Shown one piece after another: positions 7,930-16,101 of a stretch of DNA of 29,942 nt (within the stretch, counting starts at the first letter, position 1; each line of letters starts with the position of its first letter). The DNA lies in the NCBI GenBank assembly GCA_017616675.1, contig JAFZXR010000072.1:1-29942 (forward strand). Direction: 5' to 3'. The DNA is from Bacteroidales bacterium. Its GTDB lineage: Bacteria; Bacteroidota; Bacteroidia; Bacteroidales; F082. A program made the translations under genes and the position numbers. A model generated the notes under the pieces. That model was not told the DNA's origin and did not search any database. It saw nothing but the letters and a program-made list of their open reading frames with translations.

Positions 7930-9056
7930 TTTGTCCTCCTTTCTGCTGCAGCCCAGCGTTTCTTACGTTTTCTAATGTTAACAGCCACCACACACCAGTC
8001 GATGAGAGGGGCGAAGACGTTCAACAGCAGTATCGCGAGCATCATTCCTTCGGGATACCCAGGATTTGCTACACGAATCAGTATCGCGATGGCTCCGATG
8101 AGGAAGCCGTAGATCCATTTTCCGATGTTGGTTTGCGCCGCTGTGACAGGGTCGGTAGCCATAAAGAAGGTGCCGAACATGAAACCGCCCATCAGAAGAT
8201 GATAATAGAACGGAACGTCGGAGATCAGCAGACTCATCGCTATCGCTCCGATAAAGGTCGAAATGATAATTCTTAGACTCGATACTCCGGTGATTATCAA
8301 GAAGATACCGCCAATCAGTATGGCAATTTTGGATGTCTCTCCAACGCTTCCAGGGATACTCCCAATGAACATATCCATCAGACTTGGCAAGTCGTTGACT
8401 GAGCCGCCGTTGAATATCGTTCCAAGTGGCGTCGCACCGCTGTAAGCATCAGCTTTTTCAGCAATCCACACGCTGTCGCCGGTCATCTTCGAAGGGTAGG
8501 AGAAGAACAGGAACGCTCTTGCCAAGAGTGCCGGATTCACAACGTTCATACCGCTGCCGCCAAACACCTCTTTGCCAATGATTACTGCGAAAGCCACAGC
8601 CAATGCCAGCATCCAGAGCGGCACGTCGACAGGCATGATGAGAGGGATTAAGAATCCTGTCACGAAATAGCCTTCGTTGACTTCCTCATGCCTCAGCTCC
8701 GCAAATGTGAACTCTATCGCCAAGCCCACGATGTAGCTGACGAGGTAGAGCGGGATGATTTTTAAAAGTCCGTAACCTATTATCTGCCAGAATGTTACGG
8801 TTTCGCCGAGCGACAGGAAATGCTGGTATCCGATATTCCAAGTCCCGAAGAGGAAACATGGAATGAGGGCGATGACCACGTAGATCATGTTACGTTTCAT
8901 GTCGACGTAGTTGCGGATATGCGCGCCGTTGCTCGTCACACGGTTCGGGGTATAGAGAAACGTCTCAAACGCCTCGAAAGTGCTGTGAAACTTAGCATAT
9001 TTGCCGCCTTGCTCGAAGTTCGGCTTGATTTTATCGATATAATTTCTCAGTCCCAT
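7926..9056 (-). CDS. nqrB: Na+-NQR subunit B (covalent FMN membrane subunit)
   Basis: A 376-residue polytopic membrane protein, homologous to RnfD. It carries covalent FMN and riboflavin and forms part of the Na+ path and the quinone reduction site. The ApbE flavinylation motif SGAT is intact at residues 206-209 (acceptor Thr209) in DAYSGATPLG. Other family signatures are GKEVFGGSGMNVVNPALLARAF and DPVTAAQTNIGKWIYG. The N-terminal portion (NYIDKIKPNF) precedes the first helix as usual. The start shares one base with the nqrA stop, and the end overlaps nqrC by 4 bp, so expression is tightly coupled. Confidence 0.96.
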   Translation of the reverse strand: MGLRNYIDKIKPNFEQGGKYAKFHSTFEAFETFLYTPNRVTSNGAHIRNYVDMKRNMIYVVIALIPCFLFGTWNIGYQHFLSLGETVTFWQIIGYGLLKIIPLYLVSYIVGLAIEFTFAELRHEEVNEGYFVTGFLIPLIMPVDVPLWMLALAVAFAVIIGKEVFGGSGMNVVNPALLARAFLFFSYPSKMTGDSVWIAEKADAYSGATPLGTIFNGGSVNDLPSLMDMFIGSIPGSVGETSKIAILIGGIFLIITGVSSLRIIISTFIGAIAMSLLISDVPFYYHLLMGGFMFGTFFMATDPVTAAQTNIGKWIYGFLIGAIAILIRVANPGYPEGMMLAILLLNVFAPLIDWCVVAVNIRKRKKRWAAAERRTK

Positions 9057-10369
9057 CAGCTCGTCTCCTTTCTTATAAATTCAAGTCCTTCGCGGATGAT
9101 CTGTTGTATCGGCGTCTTCGACGGGTCGATGACCTCGCAGAGCGCAAAGTCTTCAGCGTCAACCTCATAGATGCCGAGTTCCTCCATCTGGTCGATGTCT
9201 TTGATGAGACACGCCTTGATGAGCTGCATAGGGTAGATGTCGAACGGGAAAACACGTTCAAACTCGCCCGTCATGATGTACGGACGCGTGTCGCCGTTGG
9301 TGTTGGTGTCGGTGAAGCGTTTGAACACCGGCATCAGCCAGCCGAACAGCTTGTATTTGTTGCCTTCGGGTATAGCCGTGACCTGACTGTCGTAAAAGCA
9401 GAGATATTTGTCATCGGTGATGTTGGTTCCCGTCAGCACGTTGCCGCTGATGACGCGCGAATTCTCTTCAATATCCAAAATCGAGCTGATGTCAGCGCCG
9501 ATTTTTGTCTTGTAATAATGACGATTTTTCGCAGCTGGGCCTGTCATCGCTATGATTCGGCTGCTGTCGTAACGACCTGTGAGGAACAGATTTCCAATCG
9601 TGATGACGTCCTGAGGGTAGCAGTACCACATCTTTTCGCCTTTGTTTATTGGCGATAGCGCATTGATCTGCGTGCCGATGTTGCCTGCGGGATGCGGTCC
9701 GCTGAATTCGGTAATGATCACGTTTTTCGCGTTTGTAGAGACGTTTCCTGAAACGTCTCTTAAAACCGTTGATCCATGTTTAACGTTGACATAAACATTT
9801 CCATCTGTCAATTTCGACAAAATGTCGATTCCTTTTGCTAACGCATCATATTGATTTTCAACGATATAATCGTAGTTAGGCGCCAGCGGCCCGGTGTCGA
9901 ACATCGAAACGAAAATATGTTTTGGTCTGTCGGAAGGGTTGGCAATGGTTGCATAGGGCCGCTGGCGCAACATTGGCCAGACGCCGCTACGCAACATTTT
10001 GTCAATCAATTCTGTACGTGATTGCGGAGACGTTTCAGGAAACGTCTCTACAGCACCAAAATCAATAGATTCGTTCTTGCCGTCTGACTCTACGACGACT
10101 CTCAGTATGGCGCGTTTCTCGCCACGGACGATGGCTTTCACCTTGCCGGAGACAGGAGAGGTGAACACTATCCGTTCGTTGTTTTTGTCGTGGAACAGCA
10201 CCGTCCCGCATCTTACCTCATCGCCTTCCGCCACGTCCAACTTCGGCACAACGCCGATGAAATCGGTCGGTTTGACGGCATAAGACGTTGGCTCGAAGCA
10301 TTCAAGCTGTTTCGAGGGCTCTCCTGCGAGACGAATGTCCAGTCCTTTTCTTATCTTGACTTTATCCAT
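9056..10369 (-). CDS. nqrA: Na+-NQR subunit A, containing two in-frame palindromic repeats
   Basis: 437 residues. This is the peripheral cytoplasmic subunit of Na+-NQR, associated with NqrB. Recognisable segments are KIRKGLDIRLAGEP at the N terminus, the biotinyl-like VSPVSGKVKAIVRGEKR, WPMLRQRPYATIA, GPHPAGNIGTQINALSPINKGE, YDSQVTAIPEGN and the C-terminal GIYEVDAEDFALCEVIDPSK. Two copies of a palindrome (10027-10048 and 9737-9760) are translated as VETFPETSP and LRDVSGNVST; both fall between conserved blocks. The ATG at 10369 lies inside the last codons of the upstream C25 peptidase (19-bp overlap), and the protein begins exactly as NqrA should, so the start is secure. Confidence 0.95.
   Translation of the reverse strand: MDKVKIRKGLDIRLAGEPSKQLECFEPTSYAVKPTDFIGVVPKLDVAEGDEVRCGTVLFHDKNNERIVFTSPVSGKVKAIVRGEKRAILRVVVESDGKNESIDFGAVETFPETSPQSRTELIDKMLRSGVWPMLRQRPYATIANPSDRPKHIFVSMFDTGPLAPNYDYIVENQYDALAKGIDILSKLTDGNVYVNVKHGSTVLRDVSGNVSTNAKNVIITEFSGPHPAGNIGTQINALSPINKGEKMWYCYPQDVITIGNLFLTGRYDSSRIIAMTGPAAKNRHYYKTKIGADISSILDIEENSRVISGNVLTGTNITDDKYLCFYDSQVTAIPEGNKYKLFGWLMPVFKRFTDTNTNGDTRPYIMTGEFERVFPFDIYPMQLIKACLIKDIDQMEELGIYEVDAEDFALCEVIDPSKTPIQQIIREGLEFIRKETS
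9737..9760. repeat. Palindromic repeat inside nqrA, copy 1
   Basis: AGAGACGTTTC (9737-9747) and GAAACGTCTCT (9750-9760) form a perfect 11-bp inverted repeat around CT. On the coding strand it reads through as LRDVSGNVST. It is the same element as the one at 10027-10048, in a different reading frame. It looks like a small dispersed palindrome inserted into the gene rather than native NqrA sequence. Confidence 0.85.
10027..10048. repeat. Palindromic repeat inside nqrA, copy 2
   Basis: GAGACGTTTC (10027-10036) and GAAACGTCTC (10039-10048) form a perfect 10-bp inverted repeat around AG, followed by TACAG. It shares its arms exactly with copy 1 and is translated as VETFPETSP. A free copy of this palindrome would fold into a stable hairpin in the mRNA. 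Confidence 0.85.
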
Positions 10370-13300
10370 TTACCTGTTTCGTTACCCACTTTCCAGAAAT
10401 ACATGCCAGGTGCCAGACTTTCAGTGTTGATGGTGGTGACTTGGTTGTAAATCTCCTTCTCCAGAATCATTCTTCCTTGAATATCAAAGATTTGCAACTC
10501 CGCAAAGTTATTCTCAGGAATGACGATATTAAATTCGTTATAACCCGGATTAGGATATACTAAAATGTTATTCTTTATCTCTGCGACCTCTTCAACGTCG
10601 GTGATTACCACATGCATCGGAGGCAGCTGTATCAAATCGATGGAGGCTGAGCCTGTGTCGCTGCCGCTCTTTCTCGAGAAACTCCATTTGAATACGTGGT
10701 TTCCGACAGCTATCGGCATCTCATAGTATTGCCAAGTATTACCCGTTAAGGTGTATTTGGTGTTGTTATGCTGGAAGACGAAGTAGTCGGCTTCGTTTTC
10801 CGAGCCTTTGTACCAGAATGAGATGACATCTTCAATTTCTGTCCTCACACCAAGCGAAAGAGTCGACGCGGTGTTGTTGGTCGTCGTAGAAGTAAAGCAG
10901 TATTGTCCTTCGTACGGGTCGTTGCTGTCTTTCACCCAAGGCTTGCTGCTGTTAGCCCACTGGAAGAGAGGGTTGAGCTGATCCGACTCGAAGTTTTCGG
11001 TGCAATGGCCGAGTGAGAGCTCCGAATTCAATGCCGCTGAATATCCGTCGGATGTCGCATTCATGTCATAGCTGAGAATGGCGCCAAACGGAGCGTAGTC
11101 GAGCACCGTGACGACAAATGTCACGTCGATGCTGTCGTTTGCCGCTATTCCGGAGGTAGTTATTGATTGATCCTGATAGCTGATGATAGGTGCATCGATG
11201 TTGAAGTAATGAGTGACATCGTTGCTGTTGCTATGTCCTTGATTATTAACGGTAAAGATCACATGCGACGTCTCGCCTTTAAACAATCTGTCGGTTGGAT
11301 TTCCATTAGCATCAGTGATGTTGATATGCGTGATATCAAGGACTGGCGCATTGGCGACAAGATAGAAATCGTCGGAATAGGAATGAGTCCCGCTACTCAT
11401 CGTAAGATGGAACACGATCTTTGTCTGATCAGGAACATCGTCGGTGAGTTTTATCGCGAAAGCGTTGTTTTTATTGACTATCTCATTAGCTGCAAATGAC
11501 TCGTAAGTCGTTGAAGCTGAATTGATTGTGACGTATGGTGAGTCGGATGTGATTGTCACGCCGACATTTTGTATGCTTTCCGAACCCACATTGTGCAAAG
11601 CCACGTTGAGAGCCGCATTCTCGTTGAAGTCAAGCTGGTTGTTGCCGTCTTCGTCGACGACTTCGCAGCTGCTGAAGATGATGTAAGGTCCTGCGCTGGG
11701 GATGACGCTGATGGTTTCTACATATCTGTAATAGTTCTGTTTTGTAATTGTCAAAGTCAGCTCTTCGCCAGGAATCTGCGTTGTGATGTCGATCATCTGT
11801 GGTAGACCTGTAGCGGTGGCCAATCCAACGATTTCGGTGCCTTTCGACAGGCAGATGGTGGCGCCTTCGGTAGCTGTTATCTGGTATTGATTTGCACCTG
11901 CCACAATGACTGGAAGCATAGTGACATCAAGGTTTTGCGGCATCTCTGAATAGAGATTCATATAAACATCGCCATGATGATGGAAGAGATAATAGGTGAT
12001 TGTCTTGACACTGTTGCTGCTGTTCGGCCAGCTCGACTGACTGAGGAAGAATTTTCCTGAAGCATTGGCGTAAGCAGGCAGGATGAAGGCTGTCGGATGT
12101 TGTGTGCCGTAGGTAGGCATGAACTCAGGCCACATATTGTCGTAGGCGCCCCACACATATACGTCGTTGACGAAGGAGTAGGAGACCTGCGTGGCTGCCA
12201 CTATGCCCAGCGCGCCGTACTGATGACGATGGAACGCCTCAGCGAAACAGCCGTTTGATCCACCGTAGTCGAAACGTCCGGTAAGACAGTTGTTCGACAT
12301 CACAAAGGTGAGGTTAGGATTGGTTAATTGATTGATATGGCTTATGTTATACGATGGCTCACCCCACACTTCCTCGCCACCGTGGTCGCGGTGTTGTATG
12401 ATGAAAGCGCCGGCGTTGATTGCCTGATTGATCATGCTGGCAGTGCCGTCCCAATCGGTGAGATGCGACATGTTGGCTGGGATGTAGCCTCTGCCGTTTG
12501 GTCCGAAATAGTTGATGATGGTGCTTGTATTTTGATTTGATGACCACTGGCTGCCTGGCGTACCTTCGTAAACAGCGTTGACACGAATCGGGTGTTTGCC
12601 GAGGCCGTGTTCCCAGAAGCCGTTGACGATCTCAGAGCAGAGCTGGAACCATCTCTCGAGCTGGAATCCCATGGCGGTGATGGGCTTGTCGTAGAAACGT
12701 GCACTGGTGGGAGGAGTGCGCTCATACTGTAAATCCTTGTTAATCATGTGATACATCTCCTCGTAGTTGCGTCCTGTGATACGTCCGATGACTACCTCAG
12801 GAAGGTTGTCGCCGTTGATATCGCCATATCTGTTGTCGGAGATATATGGGTTGTTGTTTTCGCCGGGGTGGTTGGTCATGGTGTACGACACCACGCCTTG
12901 AGTGCCGTCGGTGTTATGGTCGCCGAGCAGAAGCACTGCCGATACCGGGATGTCCCAGTTGTTATAGGCATTACGGATGTAATTGCGTATGGCTGTCTCA
13001 TTGTTGCCGCCACATTGCGCAACGGTCACCACGTCGGTGGAGATGCCTTGCTGGATGCGGAAAAGCTTGATGCTGTCGGCCAAAGCGACGAAGTCGGGAT
13101 TGTTAGGAGTGATGATGAGGTATTCGCATCCTGTGTCACGACGTTGCATGGCTTCTCTGATAAAGCTTTGATAATCAGCGTCGGGCAGTATGCTCTCGTT
13201 GATGACCATGTCGCGGATGATGTGGTCCCATGCTGCGCTGCGGTAACGCGGGTCGCCACCGAAGACGCCGTTGCCGCCTTCAAACACCACCTCCAAATCA

Positions 13301-13842
13301 AGGTCTCTCATCACCACGAGTTCCTTGGTGACAGGGTTATACTGGAACGGCGACACGCTGACGAGGACGACGTCCACGTCACGAATCTTCATCGGCTGCG
13401 ATGCCAAGATAGGCTCAGCAGGGTAGAAGGCGTTGGTAGAATATACCTCCTCGTTACGCTCGTATCTCATCGGCGCCTTGTCGTCATCCAAAGGAATCAC
13501 CGGTGCCGGCATCAAGTCAACATTGCTGAAGGTCTCGGTGACCTTGTTTTTCACGTTGAGGACGACTGCGGCGCCTTCAGGGATGGCTACATAACGCGAA
13601 ACGACAGGTAAATCAGGCATTCCGGCCTCGTTAGGCAGGAAAATGCCGCTGAGCGTGATATGCTGCCCCTCCACACCCTCGATATTGCTGTCTTCAAGGG
13701 TGAACTTGTCGATGCGAAGACTCAACTCAAGGTTCGAACGGTTGTTGTTCACAATCTCGAAAGTCTGAGCCATTGCTGACAACGACGAAAGAAATACTAT
13801 CGCCGCAATCATTATTTTTGTGATTCTTAATGCTATTTTCAT
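10351..13842 (-). CDS. Secreted C25 (gingipain-family) cysteine peptidase with T9SS sorting domain, copy 1
   Basis: 1163 residues. Signal peptide about 1-26 (ending SAMAQ), then a propeptide-like region to about 230. The peptidase C25 domain starts near YLIITPNN and includes LLLGDHNTDG. The catalytic His is His487 in QHRDHGGEEVWG and the catalytic Cys is Cys519 in MSNNCLTGRFDYGG, a spacing close to that in RgpB. Ig-like/CARDB-like segments follow, then a cleaved-adhesin-like jelly-roll domain at about 945-1075 (ENFES start, SIDLIQLPP end). A type A C-terminal sorting domain fills about 1091-1163 (VYPNP, LQIFDIQGRMI, LAPGMYFWKVG). It should be exported by Sec and T9SS and act at the surface or outside. 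It starts 12 bp after the antiporter, and its last 19 bp overlap nqrA. Arg or Lys specificity cannot be decided. Confidence 0.93.
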   Translation of the reverse strand: MKIALRITKIMIAAIVFLSSLSAMAQTFEIVNNNRSNLELSLRIDKFTLEDSNIEGVEGQHITLSGIFLPNEAGMPDLPVVSRYVAIPEGAAVVLNVKNKVTETFSNVDLMPAPVIPLDDDKAPMRYERNEEVYSTNAFYPAEPILASQPMKIRDVDVVLVSVSPFQYNPVTKELVVMRDLDLEVVFEGGNGVFGGDPRYRSAAWDHIIRDMVINESILPDADYQSFIREAMQRRDTGCEYLIITPNNPDFVALADSIKLFRIQQGISTDVVTVAQCGGNNETAIRNYIRNAYNNWDIPVSAVLLLGDHNTDGTQGVVSYTMTNHPGENNNPYISDNRYGDINGDNLPEVVIGRITGRNYEEMYHMINKDLQYERTPPTSARFYDKPITAMGFQLERWFQLCSEIVNGFWEHGLGKHPIRVNAVYEGTPGSQWSSNQNTSTIINYFGPNGRGYIPANMSHLTDWDGTASMINQAINAGAFIIQHRDHGGEEVWGEPSYNISHINQLTNPNLTFVMSNNCLTGRFDYGGSNGCFAEAFHRHQYGALGIVAATQVSYSFVNDVYVWGAYDNMWPEFMPTYGTQHPTAFILPAYANASGKFFLSQSSWPNSSNSVKTITYYLFHHHGDVYMNLYSEMPQNLDVTMLPVIVAGANQYQITATEGATICLSKGTEIVGLATATGLPQMIDITTQIPGEELTLTITKQNYYRYVETISVIPSAGPYIIFSSCEVVDEDGNNQLDFNENAALNVALHNVGSESIQNVGVTITSDSPYVTINSASTTYESFAANEIVNKNNAFAIKLTDDVPDQTKIVFHLTMSSGTHSYSDDFYLVANAPVLDITHINITDANGNPTDRLFKGETSHVIFTVNNQGHSNSNDVTHYFNIDAPIISYQDQSITTSGIAANDSIDVTFVVTVLDYAPFGAILSYDMNATSDGYSAALNSELSLGHCTENFESDQLNPLFQWANSSKPWVKDSNDPYEGQYCFTSTTTNNTASTLSLGVRTEIEDVISFWYKGSENEADYFVFQHNNTKYTLTGNTWQYYEMPIAVGNHVFKWSFSRKSGSDTGSASIDLIQLPPMHVVITDVEEVAEIKNNILVYPNPGYNEFNIVIPENNFAELQIFDIQGRMILEKEIYNQVTTINTESLAPGMYFWKVGNETGKWIKSR

Positions 13843-13854
13843 AGTATTACAATT

Positions 13855-16092
13855 TTAAATTTCTTCTTTTTTAATGATCATCTTCGCCGCCTCATCCGAA
13901 CTGACAAACCACACAACGTCGTTACAACTGAAAACTGTTGCAGCTGAAGGACTTAAGATGAAATCGTTGCCTCTTTGGATGGCAATGACCATGGCGTCGT
14001 ATTTGTCTTTGAACATCGAGTTGAGCAGCGAGACATGACAAATCGGACTCTTCTCCGAAATCTTGACGGAATGCAGACTCATGTCGTGTCCAGTCCTCTC
14101 TCTGATCAGCTCGGTGTCTTCCACCTCTATGATTGGCCTTACTTTACTGATGTTTTCATCGTTTCCTACCAATGTCACCTTGTCGTAAGGGTAGAAAACC
14201 ATGTCTTTATCCGGAAGGTCGTAGGTGTTCTTGCCGCGTTCGATGCACACCACGCTGACCTTGAACTTACTGCGGAAGACCGTGTCTTTCAACTGCTTGC
14301 CCACCACTTGGCTCAGCGGACTGACAACCACCTTTTCGAGATGGAAATTCTGCTGAAGCACCTCCGGAACGATAAATGATGCCTGTTTCTGACGTTTGTT
14401 GAGGTTTTCCATGAAGTTCTTCTCCAGTCTGTCGTAGAATTTCATGATGCCGTTAGACAAGGCGAGAATCAGCGAGGCGCCTATCGCTATTCCAAGAGCT
14501 GCAAAGAAGTTGATGGTGATGAAATGTCTTATGATATATGTTATTATCGTCAGAGCGATGATATATCTCAAAATGAAAATGATGGCGATAACATGGCGCT
14601 CGAAAGCGTTTTTCGTTATCAACCTTGAGTTTGTCAGGGAAATTCGGTATTTGAACGCCATCGCCCAGATGAAAGGCGACACAATGACGAAGGTCACGGC
14701 GACAGATATCAGGCCTCCCCAGATGCCTTCGATGTTTTTGATGATGAATGGACCGATGGCCGAGAAGCAAATCAAGGCCAAGGCAAAGATTATGCATCCG
14801 TAGATGAGCATGTTTTTAAACTGGTTGACGACAAAGGTCTTGAACGTCAACGTGGTGTTCTCGCTGATTTTAAAACCTTGCGAGTAGTTGGTCATAGCCT
14901 GCTTCCACTTCTCCGGAATCCGCGGATTGATCCAGTTGTACAACGGGTCGGCAAGGCGTATGATATAAGGAGTGAAGAATGTCGTCACGATGGAGACGGT
15001 GACGATGATGGGGTAGAGGTATTCGTCGATGACTTTAAAACTCAAGCCGAGAGCTGCGATGATGAACGAGAACTCACCAATCTGGCAGAAGCAGAAGCCG
15101 GCATCCAACGAGGTGTGGATGTCTCTTCCCGAGATGAGCATACCGATGGTGGCACTTAAAGTCTTGACAATCATCACGGTAAGTGCGATGATGACTACCG
15201 GCCAGGTGTAATCGACCAGAATCTTCGGGTCGACCATCATACCTACCGAGACGAAGAATATTGCTGCAAAAAGGTTTTTTATCGGGGTGATAAGTTTATG
15301 AATGATATCGGCTTCAAGCGTCTCCGCAAGTATTGAACCCATCACGAAAGCACCGAGGGCCGACGAGAATCCGGCGTAGTTGGCAAGCATTACCATCATG
15401 AAACAGAGGCCTATCGCAATGATGACGAGGGTCTCTTCCGTCATGAATTTTCTTATTAATTTTAAGAAAGAAGGAATAAGATAGATGCCGAAAATAAACC
15501 AGATTATGAGGAAAAACACGAGCTTTATCATGCTGAGCACCAACTCGCCGCCATCAAAAGTGTTGCCCACCGACAGCGTCGAGAGGATGACCATCAGGAT
15601 GACGGCCACGAGGTCCTCCACCACCAGCGCCCCGACGACGTGAGTGGTGAACTTCTCGCATTTTAGCTTAAGGTCGTCGAAAGCCTTGACGATGATGCTC
15701 GTCGAGGAGATCGACAACATGCATCCGAGGAAGATGCAGTCCATGCGCTGCCATCCGAAGAGTTTTCCCACAAAAAAGCCTGTGGTGAACATGATGATGA
15801 GCTCAGTGAGCACCATGATGGCGCCCGGGCCACCCACCTTTTTCAGTTTCTTGAAGGAAAACTCCAGTCCAATGGCAAACAGAAGGAATACCATTCCGAT
15901 TTCGCTCCATGTCGCGACGCTGGTGGTGTCGCTGATGACAGGGAAGTAGGTGAAATGCGGCCCGATAAGGAAGCCAGCCACGATATATCCCAGCACCAAC
16001 GGTTGTTTCAGCCACTTGAAAATCACTGTGGTGACACCAGCCGTAATGAGTATTAGGGCTAAATCGAAGAATAATGCTGGTACTCCTTCCAT
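13855..16092 (-). CDS. CPA2-family cation:proton antiporter with two C-terminal RCK_C (TrkA-C) domains
   Basis: A 745-residue inner-membrane antiporter of the Kef/CPA2 type. The transport domain spans about 1-390 with GYIVAGFLIGPH, LLFAIGLEFSFKKLKK and the ion-binding acidic pair Glu159-Asp160 in VVEDLVAVILM. A second hydrophobic block with several helices (about 415-560) follows, then two RCK_C-like domains: about 585-650 (VVSPLSQVVGKQLKDTVF, VTLVGNDENI) and about 670-740 (VKISEKSPICHVSLLN, DVVWFVSSDE). No TrkA-N NAD-binding domain is visible, unlike KefB/C. RCK_C domains in such carriers usually sense nucleotides or other small ligands. It lies between two paralogous peptidase genes with gaps of 9 and 12 bp. 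Substrate (Na+ or K+) is not determinable. Confidence 0.92.
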   Translation of the reverse strand: MEGVPALFFDLALILITAGVTTVIFKWLKQPLVLGYIVAGFLIGPHFTYFPVISDTTSVATWSEIGMVFLLFAIGLEFSFKKLKKVGGPGAIMVLTELIIMFTTGFFVGKLFGWQRMDCIFLGCMLSISSTSIIVKAFDDLKLKCEKFTTHVVGALVVEDLVAVILMVILSTLSVGNTFDGGELVLSMIKLVFFLIIWFIFGIYLIPSFLKLIRKFMTEETLVIIAIGLCFMMVMLANYAGFSSALGAFVMGSILAETLEADIIHKLITPIKNLFAAIFFVSVGMMVDPKILVDYTWPVVIIALTVMIVKTLSATIGMLISGRDIHTSLDAGFCFCQIGEFSFIIAALGLSFKVIDEYLYPIIVTVSIVTTFFTPYIIRLADPLYNWINPRIPEKWKQAMTNYSQGFKISENTTLTFKTFVVNQFKNMLIYGCIIFALALICFSAIGPFIIKNIEGIWGGLISVAVTFVIVSPFIWAMAFKYRISLTNSRLITKNAFERHVIAIIFILRYIIALTIITYIIRHFITINFFAALGIAIGASLILALSNGIMKFYDRLEKNFMENLNKRQKQASFIVPEVLQQNFHLEKVVVSPLSQVVGKQLKDTVFRSKFKVSVVCIERGKNTYDLPDKDMVFYPYDKVTLVGNDENISKVRPIIEVEDTELIRERTGHDMSLHSVKISEKSPICHVSLLNSMFKDKYDAMVIAIQRGNDFILSPSAATVFSCNDVVWFVSSDEAAKMIIKKEEI

Positions 16093-16101
16093 TTTTAATT
16101 T

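Noticed and set aside
12748..13611. Long open frame opposite the C25 peptidase (plus strand, 287 codons)
   Set aside because: It lies wholly within the peptidase coding region and is explained by codon bias; no domain, signal or start context.
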